DNA of 37,607 nt from Candidatus Omnitrophota bacterium (GCA_018826075.1 JAHKAJ010000025.1:1-37607); one strand, 5' to 3'; counted from the stretch's first letter, positions 21,606 to 30,500 are shown. Numbers and translations are program-made. Notes: generated from the sequence alone by a model not told the origin.

Positions 21606-22277
21606 TTATTTCCAGCCCTTAGGGCCTTTATAAAAATCTTTGATCGCTGAAAGCACTTCAGCCGGAGTATTGACCATTCTAAAAAGTTCCATATCCTGCC
21701 GGTCAATAGTGCCCTCTTTGACCAGGCGCTGCTTAAGCCATTTGACCATATCCCGCCAATATTCTTCGATCACCAGGATCAGCGGTATCGAAGTGATCCT
21801 CTGGGCCTGGATCAAGCTTAAAGTCTCAAAAAGTTCATCCAAGGTGCCAAAGCCTCCCGGGAAAACTACTGAAGCATAAGAATATTTGGTGAACATTACT
21901 TTGCGGACAAAAAAATAACGAAACTCCATCAGGTAATTTATATAAGGATTGGGAACCTGCTCTTTAGGAATCAGGATATTTAAACCCACTGAAGTCCCTT
22001 TGGCTTTAGCTGCTCCTCTATTGGCTGCCTCCATTATTCCCTGGCCGGCGCCGGTAATGATACTATAGCCGCTTTTAGCCAAAAGATAAGACGTATCACA
22101 GGCACATTTATAATATGGGTGATCTTCAGGAAGGGCTTTTGAACCAAAGATAGTCACCCCGCGTTTTATTTTAGCCAGGCCTTCAAAGCCATCAACAAAC
22201 TCACTCATGATCCGGAAAATCCGCCAAGTATCACTGCTGGCGAAATTATCATCAAAAGTTGTTACTGTTTTTTTCAT
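21606..22277 (-). CDS. LOG-family protein (TIGR00730-like nucleotide phosphoribohydrolase)
   Basis: 223 residues of Rossmann-like fold. The hallmark PGGFGTLDELFE (PGGxGTxxE) is present, with GAGQGIMEAANRGA upstream. The family was once called lysine decarboxylase-like; characterised members cleave ribose-5-phosphate from nucleoside monophosphates, including cytokinin precursors. The neighbouring genes give no hint of a cytokinin role, and a nucleotide-salvage function is more likely in a bacterium. The start lies directly at the stop of the upstream membrane-protein gene. Confidence 0.9.
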   Translation of the reverse strand: MKKTVTTFDDNFASSDTWRIFRIMSEFVDGFEGLAKIKRGVTIFGSKALPEDHPYYKCACDTSYLLAKSGYSIITGAGQGIMEAANRGAAKAKGTSVGLNILIPKEQVPNPYINYLMEFRYFFVRKVMFTKYSYASVVFPGGFGTLDELFETLSLIQAQRITSIPLILVIEEYWRDMVKWLKQRLVKEGTIDRQDMELFRMVNTPAEVLSAIKDFYKGPKGWK

Positions 22278-22604
22278 TTAAACCACCAATTTTTGAGCAA
22301 TATCGCTGATCAAATAGATCTTATCGGTTCTTCCGGTAAGCGAAAGAAAAATACCGTACAAAGAAGCTACCACTAAAACCAGAGATAATATCCCGCAAAG
22401 CGTGCCGATTATTGGAACCGCCAGAAAAGCCAGGCTTCCCAGCATAGCCACTGAAATAACTATTCCCTGGCGGGCATGCAGCAGGGCAAAACCGTTGTCC
22501 CGGCGGAAAATAAACACCACGATCCAAAAAATCAATATATAGGAAAGCGCGGCAAACGGCGCTCCATCCTTGATTTCTTCTTCGGAAAAACTTAACCTTT
22601 TCAT
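22278..22604 (-). CDS. Small membrane protein, DUF4870-like
   Basis: 108 residues with three hydrophobic segments (about 18-34, 47-66, 68-90) and the motif LLHARQGIVI between the first two, as in DUF4870/Tic20-like proteins. The SD GGAGAGGGG precedes the ATG, and a promoter lies at 22647-22674. It is the first gene of a three-gene operon with the LOG and Cys-rich genes. Function unknown. Confidence 0.8.
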   Translation of the reverse strand: MKRLSFSEEEIKDGAPFAALSYILIFWIVVFIFRRDNGFALLHARQGIVISVAMLGSLAFLAVPIIGTLCGILSLVLVVASLYGIFLSLTGRTDKIYLISDIAQKLVV

Positions 22605-22646
22605 ACCCCTCTCCTTTTTGTAAATATTTAACTACTACTCGCTAAT

Positions 22647-22674
22647 ATTATACTTAAATTTCAGCTAAAGGCAA
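22647..22674 (-). promoter_or_regulatory. Promoter of the DUF4870-LOG operon
   Basis: Minus-strand TATAAT (22647-22652) with TTGCCT (22669-22674) 16 nt upstream, about 40 nt before the SD of the DUF4870-like gene. Confidence 0.6.
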
Positions 22675-22704
22675 TAAGAACAAATCAGAATTCCGCGAAG
22701 TGTT

Positions 22705-23490
22705 TTATTTCTTGATATAAAAAAAGATATCTTTGAATTTTTTATCAAAGGTTAAACCTGACTTTCTTACTATGGAATCAAGCATGCTGATACCCTGATA
22801 TTTTTTATTCTCGTCCAAATGCAGGCCATCGCCGCTAAACTCTATATTAAAAATAAGAACCCCTCCCCTTTTAAGGCAAGAAGCCAAAAAATTAATCTTT
22901 CCTGGTAAATCCTTCAAATGCTCAAACACATCAAAACTAACTATGGCATCGAAATCTTTGCCTGTTAACTGGTTACCATCTAAAAAATTAACCTTCAATC
23001 CCTGTCGGTTGATACGCCACTTAGCAAAGGAAATCGCCGGCTCATTTAAATCAACATATGAAACATCAAAACCTTTCTGAACCAGGCCTATAGACAAATC
23101 ACCTGTTCCGCCGCCAAAATCAAGTATCTTATGTTGTTTTTTTTTCTTAAGGTAAGGAACAATGTAATTCAGAAGAGCCCAGGTTCTTCCCGAACCGGCA
23201 TTCCACAAAGGTAGTTCGTATAAATAATGGTTAGTAGTTGAGTAGAAAGAGTTCAGCTGTTTTTCACTTAACGAATCGTAATCTTTAGAACTTACTTTTT
23301 CAAGTAACTTTTTATACCGGCTTTTTATTAAATCCGGGCTTTCGCCTGTATATCCAGCTATCTCAACCAATGTCTTATTATAGCTATCATTATCTTTAGC
23401 GTATTGATTGGCAAGCCTTTTTATTTTTTTATGGCGGGGAGAATGAAAAGGTTTTTCAAGATAATACAGAAACCATTGGAATGAATGCAT
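22705..23490 (-). CDS. Class I SAM-dependent methyltransferase
   Basis: A 261-residue protein with a Rossmann methyltransferase domain at about residues 115-260. Motif I is ILDFGGGTGDLSIGL, followed by VSYVDLN (motif II acidic residue) and VSFDVFEHLKD. The first 110 residues are helical and charged without a recognised domain. The substrate is unknown; the DVFEHL signature is common in small-molecule, quinone and glycan methyltransferases. It lies downstream of another methyltransferase (83-nt gap). SD AAGGAAA. Confidence 0.88.
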   Translation of the reverse strand: MHSFQWFLYYLEKPFHSPRHKKIKRLANQYAKDNDSYNKTLVEIAGYTGESPDLIKSRYKKLLEKVSSKDYDSLSEKQLNSFYSTTNHYLYELPLWNAGSGRTWALLNYIVPYLKKKKQHKILDFGGGTGDLSIGLVQKGFDVSYVDLNEPAISFAKWRINRQGLKVNFLDGNQLTGKDFDAIVSFDVFEHLKDLPGKINFLASCLKRGGVLIFNIEFSGDGLHLDENKKYQGISMLDSIVRKSGLTFDKKFKDIFFYIKK

Positions 23491-23573
23491 CTATTTTCCT
23501 TTTTGCGCTCTTTTGTACCTTTAGTCCTGTTTTTTCTTCGTAAACCCTTTCCGATTAGCTTTTCTAAACTCAG

Positions 23574-24287
23574 CTATTTCCTGCAGATGCCGAATAAATC
23601 GATGGATTTTTCAAGGCCAGAGGCTGAATAGACAAAATCTTTGATCGAGATCTTGTTTTGGTAGAAATCACAAAGAGGGTTAATTTTATCAGGCAGTTTT
23701 TTTAGTAGACCGCTTTTCTTTAACAGATGAAAAACCTGATGGCGAAAATTGCGGCGCAGGCCCAAAACTTCCACCTTAGGAAAACGCCGTTTAAGAAATT
23801 CTCTAAACTCCTCGGGCTTAAACTCTTTTACATGCTGGGTGCATTTATCGTAAGGATCCTCGGGTTTGCGGCCCTTAAGATTGTGCAATACGTTTAAGGT
23901 GTTGATAAAAATAACCCCGTCATCTTTCAATACCCGGGCCAGCTCTGAAAGATAAGTATCCAGTTTATCCAAGGCAATATGCTCGACTACCTGAGATGAA
24001 ATAATAACATCAAAATATCGGTCAGGAAATTGGATATCCAACACACTACTTAGGACATATTTTAAATTGTCTTTCTGATAGGCCTCTTGAGAAGACTTGA
24101 TCGCTTCAGGGTCAATATCCAGGCCAACAGCTAATTTTGCCGCTTCGGAAAGGCAAAAAGCTCCGTAGCCTTTGGAAGTCCCGACATCTAAAACAACTTT
24201 ACTTTTAGAAAACTTTTTGGCATATTCGTAAGGAACGATATGCTGAATATAAAAAGCCCGATCAGTGAAATTGGCAGGAATTTTCAT
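23574..24287 (-). CDS. Class I SAM-dependent methyltransferase
   Basis: 237 residues. Motif I is VVLDVGTSKGYGAF, motif II VGLDIDPEA, followed by VIISSQVVEHIA and LARVLKDDGVIFINT, typical of the Methyltransf_11 group that includes sugar and lipid-head-group methyltransferases near cell-surface genes. The ATG has no SD; a possible -10 (TAATAT) lies 6 nt upstream, suggesting a leaderless mRNA. REP copy R4 sits 90 bp upstream. The substrate cannot be told. Confidence 0.88.
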   Translation of the reverse strand: MKIPANFTDRAFYIQHIVPYEYAKKFSKSKVVLDVGTSKGYGAFCLSEAAKLAVGLDIDPEAIKSSQEAYQKDNLKYVLSSVLDIQFPDRYFDVIISSQVVEHIALDKLDTYLSELARVLKDDGVIFINTLNVLHNLKGRKPEDPYDKCTQHVKEFKPEEFREFLKRRFPKVEVLGLRRNFRHQVFHLLKKSGLLKKLPDKINPLCDFYQNKISIKDFVYSASGLEKSIDLFGICRK

Positions 24288-24293
24288 TGTAAT

Positions 24294-24321
24294 ATATTAT
24301 CGTAAACAACTTAAATAACAA
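24294..24321 (-). promoter_or_regulatory. Possible promoter of the methyltransferase pair
   Basis: TAATAT (24294-24299) with TTGTTA (24316-24321) 16 nt upstream on the minus strand. The -10 is 6 nt from the ATG and no SD is present. Confidence 0.4.
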
Positions 24322-24373
24322 GCGCAATAAGCCAAAAATCGTAGATTAGTGAAAATATCTCAATAAAATCGAA

Positions 24374-24398
24374 GGCTATTTAAATGGGATGTGTCCCG
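24374..24398 (-). repeat. REP-like palindrome copy R4
   Basis: The 25 bases are the perfect inverse of R1 (20436-20460), 3.9 kb away, including the eight bases beyond the 17-bp core. It is followed by AAATCAAGTGTCTGCCCCC, an anonymous stretch before the next gene's stop codon. Confidence 0.9.
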
Positions 24399-24421
24399 GA
24401 AATCAAGTGTCTGCCCCCTTA

Positions 24422-25297
24422 TTAAAATTCAATAACAACAATATTGGCTTTACACTGTGTATCCCAAATACCTGCTGCAGTCCAATTCACTACGAAATCT
24501 GTACTTCCGCTGATCCCAGTAAGCACTTCACAAAAAGAGAATGTGGCACCTCGACTATATTCATTAAAACGATCAATATCAATCCTGTAATTCCTTACTT
24601 GTGTTAACCCATGCATAAGCTTTACAGAATGAGTACCGCCCGGCTGGTTTGGCCCAACTTGTATCGCCCCAGAAACTAAAACCAAAACTGTTCTGCCGCT
24701 AGTAATACTCTTGTTAACTGTTACCACATCACCGGAAGCGCTACGTTCCCCATATGCGTTTTGTTGAGTTATTGAAAAAGGAACAACCCATACTCCATCG
24801 CCTCTCCAATAAGTAGTACTATCAGCGTTAAGCCCACTATTAAGATGTGCTACAGCTAGATTGCCGGTGGCGTTGCTTAAATCCAAGTAATATTCTCCTT
24901 CTTGCCCATCCAATTTATTAGCATTTTCTACATTCTCTGCTCTCAAGGCATATCCCACCGAAGCCAATTGCTGGCGGGGGGTCATTTCGGAGTCGGAGCC
25001 GACTTTGATCGCCAACCAGTAGGGTTTATCAAAGGGTAGATCGAGGTTGGTTACTCCGCCCAACATACAGGAAAAAATACCTCTGGAAATCAGAAGATTT
25101 TGGGTTTCCTGCCAGAGCAGGTTTCCTCCATTATCAGCATCATAAATTCTAAAGGTTATAGAGTGAGTGCCATCTGTAACCGGATTTCCGCTTGAGTCAG
25201 TAAGTTTACCCTGGTAGTTAATCAGAGGGGGTATCTGGGCAAAAGAAGAAGTAAAGAGTAAAAAGGTAAAGAGAAGAAAAAAGATGGGTTTACGCAT
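24422..25297 (-). CDS. Secreted protein with an INYQGKLTD-type N-terminal domain
   Basis: 291 residues. Residues 1-21 (KPIFFLLFTFLLFTSSFAQ) are a Sec signal peptide. INYQGKLTDSSGNPVTDGTH starts a beta-rich domain seen in many secreted or cell-surface proteins of uncultured bacteria, ending near EMTPRQQLASVGYALRA. Residues about 140-291 form a beta-rich C-terminal part with no recognised family. It is probably exported to the periplasm or surface. The SD AAGGAGG precedes the ATG, 19 nt after the coiled-coil gene stop, so the two form an operon. Function unknown. Confidence 0.85.
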   Translation of the reverse strand: MRKPIFFLLFTFLLFTSSFAQIPPLINYQGKLTDSSGNPVTDGTHSITFRIYDADNGGNLLWQETQNLLISRGIFSCMLGGVTNLDLPFDKPYWLAIKVGSDSEMTPRQQLASVGYALRAENVENANKLDGQEGEYYLDLSNATGNLAVAHLNSGLNADSTTYWRGDGVWVVPFSITQQNAYGERSASGDVVTVNKSITSGRTVLVLVSGAIQVGPNQPGGTHSVKLMHGLTQVRNYRIDIDRFNEYSRGATFSFCEVLTGISGSTDFVVNWTAAGIWDTQCKANIVVIEF

Positions 25298-25316
25298 ATT
25301 AGGATGCCTCCTTGGT

Positions 25317-25622
25317 TTAAATGCCGGCTTTTTGTTCTAAGCGGCGGATTCTGGTTTCGTGGTTGGTTACGGCCATGTCAACGCTCTGCTTAAGCTCTTT
25401 CATTTCAACTTTAACTTCTTTGATATTAATGCCATTTTCCATAACCGCTGTTTCCAGACGGTCAAAACGACTGTCAACCTTGTTGAATCGCTCGTCAACC
25501 TTGTTGAATCGCTTGTCAACCTTGTTGAATCGCTCGTCAACCAACTGTGCTTGTTTAACCATAAAATCCATGATTTTCTGGTTTTGGTCTGCAATTTTCT
25601 CTAACATCTTCTTGTCCTCCAT
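25317..25622 (-). CDS. Coiled-coil protein built from 7-residue repeats
   Basis: 101 residues, almost wholly helical. The centre carries tandem heptads of the form DERFNKV/DKRFNKV/DSRFDRL, encoded by 21-bp DNA repeats (25473-25542), and the C-terminus continues with charged helix. It has no signal peptide or membrane span. It could form a trimeric or parallel coiled coil; Bdr-like repeat proteins of other bacteria look similar, but that is resemblance of repeats only. SD AAGGGGG and a good promoter (25651-25678) precede it. Confidence 0.8.
   Translation of the reverse strand: MEDKKMLEKIADQNQKIMDFMVKQAQLVDERFNKVDKRFNKVDERFNKVDSRFDRLETAVMENGINIKEVKVEMKELKQSVDMAVTNHETRIRRLEQKAGI
25473..25542 (-). 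repeat. Tandem 21-bp repeat (3.3 copies) within the coiled-coil gene
   Basis: The unit GTCAACCTTGTTGAATCGCTC (plus strand, 21 bp) occurs at 25473-25493, 25494-25514 and 25515-25535, plus 7 bases. Copies differ by a single base. One unit encodes one heptad, so copy-number change would lengthen the coil without a frameshift. Confidence 0.95.
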
Positions 25623-25650
25623 GTTTATCCCCCTTTTTGCTGATGCCTAC

Positions 25651-25678
25651 AGTATATAACTTTTGGTAAGCTTGTCAA
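25651..25678 (-). promoter_or_regulatory. Promoter of the coiled-coil/secreted-protein operon
   Basis: Minus-strand TTGACA (25673-25678) and TATACT (25651-25656) separated by 16 nt, followed by the SD AAGGGGG and ATG at 25622. Confidence 0.7.
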
Positions 25679-25698
25679 AATATTTCCATGGCTCCAAC

Positions 25699-25758
25699 CT
25701 AAGTCTTAGTGCGCTGACGGTCACCCCGGGGGTGTCACCGGCGACCACCGCGCCGGTG
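25699..25758. repeat. GC-rich cluster of three hairpins
   Basis: Three palindromes in a row: CTAAG-T-CTTAG (25699-25709), CACCCC-G-GGGGTG (25722-25734) and CACCGGCG/CGCCGGTG with a 7-nt loop (25736-25743 with 25751-25758). The last two are far more GC-rich than the surroundings. They have no U-tract and lie downstream of the porin terminator. This may be a dispersed REP-type or MITE-like element. Confidence 0.6.
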
Positions 25759-25790
25759 TCTATTTCCCATTGCGGAAGTGTGTAGAAATA

Positions 25791-25822
25791 AAAACCCCGC
25801 ACCTAAAAAGGTGCGGGGTTTT
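25791..25822 (-). terminator. Rho-independent terminator of the porin gene
   Basis: A perfect 14-bp stem (AAAACCCCGCACCT/AGGTGCGGGGTTTT) with a 4-nt loop, followed on the minus strand by TTTTTATTT, 24 nt after the porin stop. The T/A-rich arms would also work in the other direction. Confidence 0.95.
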
Positions 25823-25845
25823 GTTAACCAATTAATTTCCTAAAC

Positions 25846-27252
25846 TTAGAAGTCTACGCTCATGCCTAAACGTACTGAGTAAGCAAGTTGTTCATTCTGG
25901 TTGTCAAAAATAGCTCCAGGAAGTAAAAGCGCGGTGTTTAAGTTGATCTGTACGTCTTCAGTGTAATCTAAAACTGCGTACATATCAACTTCCTGAGCTA
26001 GATCTCTCTCATCACGTTTAATCTTGTAAATATTGCCAGCTACGGGACTACCAGTCGCTCCAGTAATCGAAGGAGTGGTGTCAGCAGCATCGTCTAAAGG
26101 TGCGGTTGCAAAAGCCCAAAGATAAGAAGCTCCTATGGTAAGGTCTTCCCTGGGCATCATTGACCCGGTTAGGCTAACATATTGAAACCCAGAGTTGGCA
26201 AGCAAAGCATTAGCCAATTCACCAATTGACTGGTCTTCATACATTGGATCCCAACCATTCCACTCGTTTTTCTCGGTTGCCAATGCTTGAGGAGCATCGC
26301 CGCTTAGCCAAGCGTAAATCAAGCCTAACTTAGCATTATAATCATTCAAAAATCTGTACTCACTGACAAACTGAGCTGCCCAAGCATCTCTCTGGACAGA
26401 ATCGCTAGCTGTTGCGGATGGTGTGAGACCAGTTTGCATATCGCCTAACTGTTTTGCTCCTTCCAAGCCTAAAGTCCAGTTATCGTTAGGGTTAAATTGA
26501 GCTCTTGCGCCAACAGTCAAAACATTATCTTCCCCTTCTCTGTCTTGAGCATTGTTGGTGCCGTCTCTGTAGAACACATAGCCTTCAGTAACACCGTCAT
26601 AAGAATTCCAATCATAAGCAACATTGACTCCGAAAAGAGTTTCATCGTTTCTTACGCTAGTTGCATTTTCATCAATTTTGGCAAAAACTACATCGATAGT
26701 GTAAGGAGAGTAATCAATTATTGCTCTGATAGCATCAAAAGATTTTCTCAACGATAAATCGCCGATTCTAGCATCACCAACTGCAGTTAACTGGTTAGTA
26801 TCCGGATCACCGACGATTAATCCGTTTCCATAACGTAAGTTCTGACGGCCAACAATCAAAGTCAAAGGTTCATAGAAAAACTCTTTTAACTCGATGTAGG
26901 CTAAATCTAACTCGATATCATCGGTTCCGCTAACATCAGTAGTATCATCACCCCAAAGCCTTTCATTAAGTAAACGAATTACTGCTGATACGCCTTCAGT
27001 TAAATCAGCGTCAAATCTTAATCTTACCTGGGAAAAGAGAAAATCTTCGGAATCGATGGGGTTGTAGTCCTTTGAGTCTACTGGATCTGCAGCACCCTCG
27101 CCATCAGAATCCTGACCGCCAAGAGACAGGTCACGAGTGACTGCCTGGACATTGATGTCTCCGCTCACTTTGATATTCTCTACAGCAGCAAAGGCAGTGC
27201 CGACTAAAGCCACTGACATTATTGCTATAGCTACTAATAACTTTCTACTCAT
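25846..27252 (-). CDS. Outer-membrane beta-barrel protein (alginate-export/porin-like)
   Basis: 468 residues. Residues 1-22 (KLLVAIAIMSVALVGTAFA) are a Sec signal peptide. The mature part is rich in alternating aromatic/hydrophobic beta strands, acidic loops (QDSDGEGAADPVDSKD) and a terminal Phe (RLGMSVDF), the outer-membrane insertion signal. LTLIVGRQNLRYGNGLIVGD resembles the alginate-export/AlgE-type porin family, as do lines such as VRLRFDADLTEGV. It implies a diderm envelope and passage of solutes or polymers. It is a single-gene unit with its own promoter, a structured leader and a strong terminator. SD AAAGGAGG before the ATG. The substrate is unknown. Confidence 0.88.
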   Translation of the reverse strand: MSRKLLVAIAIMSVALVGTAFAAVENIKVSGDINVQAVTRDLSLGGQDSDGEGAADPVDSKDYNPIDSEDFLFSQVRLRFDADLTEGVSAVIRLLNERLWGDDTTDVSGTDDIELDLAYIELKEFFYEPLTLIVGRQNLRYGNGLIVGDPDTNQLTAVGDARIGDLSLRKSFDAIRAIIDYSPYTIDVVFAKIDENATSVRNDETLFGVNVAYDWNSYDGVTEGYVFYRDGTNNAQDREGEDNVLTVGARAQFNPNDNWTLGLEGAKQLGDMQTGLTPSATASDSVQRDAWAAQFVSEYRFLNDYNAKLGLIYAWLSGDAPQALATEKNEWNGWDPMYEDQSIGELANALLANSGFQYVSLTGSMMPREDLTIGASYLWAFATAPLDDAADTTPSITGATGSPVAGNIYKIKRDERDLAQEVDMYAVLDYTEDVQINLNTALLLPGAIFDNQNEQLAYSVRLGMSVDF

Positions 27253-27285
27253 TTAAAATCCTCCTTTGGTTAATCTTATAAGAAT

Positions 27286-27378
27286 CTATGCTACAAGGTT
27301 ATCAACCCTTGTTATTTGCAAATCTATAGTTATATCATTCAACCTTTTGATAATCTCAAGGCTTACGCTATTATCCAT
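27286..27378 (-). CDS. Possible 30-codon leader ORF in the porin 5' UTR
   Basis: ATG at 27376-27378 and TAG at 27286-27288, encoding MDNSVSLEIIKRLNDITIDL and ten more residues. A perfect anti-SD complement (AAGGAGGTGA) lies directly before the ATG, but only about 2 nt separate GGAGG from ATG, less than the usual 5-9. It could be a regulatory leader peptide, or the SD may serve structure or ribosome stand-by. It has no recognisable family. Confidence 0.3.
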   Translation of the reverse strand: MDNSVSLEIIKRLNDITIDLQITRVDNLVA

Positions 27379-27422
27379 CACCTCCTTTTTCGCCGAGACT
27401 AAGATTATCCGTGAATGGTATA
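27331..27422 (-). promoter_or_regulatory. Candidate structured 5' leader of the porin with an SD in the apical loop
   Basis: In the minus-strand RNA the outer arms TATACCATTCAC (27411-27422) and the segment at 27331-27343 pair over about 11 of 12 positions. An inner helix GATAATCT/AGATTATC (27402-27409 with 27349-27356) is perfect, and GGC/GCC can close the apex. The loop holds AAGGAGGTGATG. The 92-nt fold is within a leader of about 197 nt and could expose or hide that ribosome-binding site. No known riboswitch core is recognised. Confidence 0.5.
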
Positions 27423-27455
27423 ACCTAACATATTGTCAATAAACAACCTATAGAT

Positions 27456-27484
27456 TTTTTATCAAATAATCACTGTATTGTCAA
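27456..27484 (-). promoter_or_regulatory. Probable porin promoter
   Basis: Minus-strand TTGACA (27479-27484) lies 17 nt from TAAAAA (27456-27461). Transcription would begin near 27449 and give a leader of about 197 nt. A second TTGACA at 27434-27439 has no matching -10. Confidence 0.5.
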
Positions 27485-27495
27485 GGCTTTTCTTG

Positions 27496-27529
27496 AAAAA
27501 ATGGCTGCAATATAACTGCTTATATTGCA
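27496..27529 (-). terminator. Terminator of the BioY-to-GH94-like operon
   Basis: A perfect 10-bp stem TGCAATATAA-GCAG-TTATATTGCA on the minus strand, then GCCA and six Ts, located 14 nt after the stop of the GH94-like gene. The stem is AU-rich, so the terminator may be moderate. Confidence 0.65.
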
Positions 27530-27542
27530 ATTAGTTATGGAT

Positions 27543-30500
27543 CTAATCTTTGAAATAAACTTCGATTCGCTCAAATCTGCCCTTTCTTACGGCTTCACTC
27601 AAAGGAAATGGTATAGTATTCGAAGAAATAACCATTTTCTCGCTTCCCGAATAAGCCACTATTCTTTCAACCTCGCAGCCGGGCTTAAAAGTATCCCGGC
27701 GTTTGGGGTTATGATAGCAAACCAGGGTCTGAGAAAAAAGCTGAAAGCAAAAACTGCCCCTGGCTAAAGCCAACGGCTTACCCTTAAACACCACTACCTC
27801 AGGCTTATCAGTAAAAAACTCACCCCTAAGTATCGGGTTAAACTGCAAACAAAGTTTTCCCTGCTGGTTGATAAAAAAAGGCTCCCTACCCAGACAAAGT
27901 AAAGCCCAAATATTTAAAACTTCGGCAGTGGCCCCGCTTAAACGAGCCACATATCCCCGGCCCCAGAGGCGTTTATCCGGGTAAGCACTGGAAACTATAA
28001 ATGAAGAGTTCTCTACGATGCTTCTTCCGTATTTTTCAGGATCAAAAAAACAGACTCCGCAATTTTTAAAATCAGCAAAGAACTCCTGGTAGAAACCGTT
28101 CTTCAGTAACTCCAGAAGATATTTATATTCCATATGCAGCCAGATCGATTCATTCTCCAGCCACCCCGGAGCAAAAGCCCGGCTTCTTCCGATCTCCAAA
28201 GGTTCTGCGGCTAAAGACTCATTCAAGCGGTACATCTTCAAATTTCTATCAAAAAGTTTTGACTGTTTGGTTTTTTGATAAATATTTTTTGAAAAGCCAA
28301 GACGTAAAGCATGGACCACTCCTTCAAGAAATAACGGTAAAGCCTTTTGTCTAAAACTTAAAGCCTGGAAATGGTGTTTATTTTTTAACTTAAACTTAGT
28401 GACTTGATAGGTAAAATAGGTCCTGGGAAGGCCGCTTTTCTTATCCTTAGCTTTGGCTAAGCCACGGTCTAATTTTTTAAGCAGCCGGTTTAAAAAACCC
28501 TCTAAAACCCCCAGGCTTAAGCTGGATTCCCGGCCGGAAAGGCAAAAAAAAGTCTTTTGGCGAAAATCTTCCTTAAAGGAATTACTGCGGTCCCAAAACT
28601 TATAATCATAGTCGCTGATTTTAGGGTTTAGGCTTAATAAGCCGTTGGTCTGTTTTAGAAAGTTGGCTAACTCCTGAGGCAGGGCGAGCTTTTTTAAACC
28701 GCTGATTCTTAACTTCTTTAAGGCCTGGCCTAAAAGAAGCACTGCCCGCTTCAGCTCAAAAGTCTCGCAAACCGATGAACCGAAAAGAGCCGGAAGGCCG
28801 TTAAGCGAATCACACCAGCCGGGCTTATCGGCCTCCATCTCAATACCCACTCCATAAGGGTCAAGAGTAGTCGCCTTGTTTAAAATCAAGCTAAGCAGTT
28901 TAACTGCCAGGCTGGTTTTATAGATCTTGCCGTTTTTGGCCCGCAAAATGTTTTTATCGTCTTTACGGCCCTTGATGGCCTGTTTTTTTTCTTTTACTGC
29001 TTCCAGGCTTTCTCCCTGATAAGGTTTTCCCGACCGCAAAATATAACGCCGGCTTCGAGGCAAGATGCGGTGTTCGTCATCCCAGAAAGTAAACTCTTTC
29101 TTTAAAAACAACTCAGTTAATTTATCAGGATAAAAATAAAGAAAACTTTCGATCAAATCCAGGTTATAACGCCAATGGTCTATCCAATAACCTTCAGTAT
29201 GTAAACCTTGAGGCTTGGCTTTAGCCGAGCTTAATAAATCGGAAATGAGGTCTCGCGGGCTTAAGAGTTTTATTTTTTCATCAACCAGTAAAGTAAACAG
29301 TTCGCCTAAGTAAAAGCCTTTGATCAAAAGATGTAATAGTTTGGAATCCTTAAGCGAAAACTTCTTTAACAGTTTTTTAGCGGCGATTTCATTCAAAGAT
29401 AGCTTCTCGCCCTTGACCAACAAGGGATTGTAACCGTCAAGTTTAATAAAATTAAGAAAATAGATGATATTTTTATCTTCCAGGCCCGGCTGGAAAAACA
29501 GATCCAGGCGGCGATTTTGGTTTATATCCCGGTAGTTTCCTTCGCCTTCGGAAAACTGGGTCGGCGAAACTTGAAAATTATTATAATCCCTTTCCAGGTC
29601 TCCGTGCTTACGGGAATAGATATAGTAACTGTTTTGGCTGCCAACGGCTTTGGCCTTGTTTTCCGAATAAGGGTAGCCTCCGCGCAGGACATTATCCAGG
29701 TAACTGTTCTGAAGGTAATGGTCAAAATTCTTAAGGCCGGAAGCACAAAAAGCCTTGCTTTTTATCTCCTCGACTATCCTTCGGTTTTCCTTTTCTTTCT
29801 CCTTTAGGAATGACGCGCTTAAAAAAGGTATAAACTTCTTTACTGCTTCCAGGCTTTCCGAAGCTCCAAACAAGCTGTACAGGGTTTTTTCCTGGCCGGC
29901 TGAAAGCTTCCAGTTAAAACAGCTAAAAGCGCAAGGAGTCTTACCACGGGTCAACTCTTGATTAGCGGCTTTAAAACCACTGTCGATAAAATTCAAAGGT
30001 AAATTGTAGGAAGTCTCCTGGCCAAAGATATTTTCCGGGTCAACTACCAGCTGGGGATGGACTTTACGGCCGGCTTCCTCATAAAACGAACAGTTAAAAT
30101 TAGCCCCTTCTATATATTTGGTGTGGCTGGTATCCCGGGGGTCGACGATCAAACGGAAAACCGCCAGATTGCGGTGAAGTTCAGCCTGCATCCAGGCTTG
30201 GAGAGTCCGGGACATCTCCTTTAGGAACCATTGAGTCGAACCAAAGGGAATTATCCGGCTCAAACCGTCGGCTATTTCTAAATTTAATTTGCGGCCGGAG
30301 ATATTTTTTAAACTAAAGACTCTGACCAACCCGGGAACCGGAGTGTTAGGCAGGGTGAAATAACGCACTGTAACTTTAAGGCCGATTTTTTGATTTACTT
30401 CACCGATCTCTAAACAATCGCTTTTTACCAACAGCTGTTGATTTTTACTTTCAGCTGAAGAAGCCTTAAACGGCTCGTGGAAGTTTTTCCCGGATTTGAT

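Noticed and set aside
21606..22277. Lysine decarboxylase
   Set aside because: PGGxGTxxE marks the LOG/TIGR00730 family; the old lysine decarboxylase label is a misannotation.
20436..24398. Composite transposon bounded by R1 and R4
   Set aside because: The ends are RAYT-type REP palindromes, copies also lie inside, and the cargo looks like ordinary chromosomal genes; the inverted pair alone is not enough to claim a mobile unit.
27434..27439. Second TTGACA upstream of the porin
   Set aside because: No acceptable -10 lies 16-19 nt downstream; the TTGACA at 27479-27484 is better placed.
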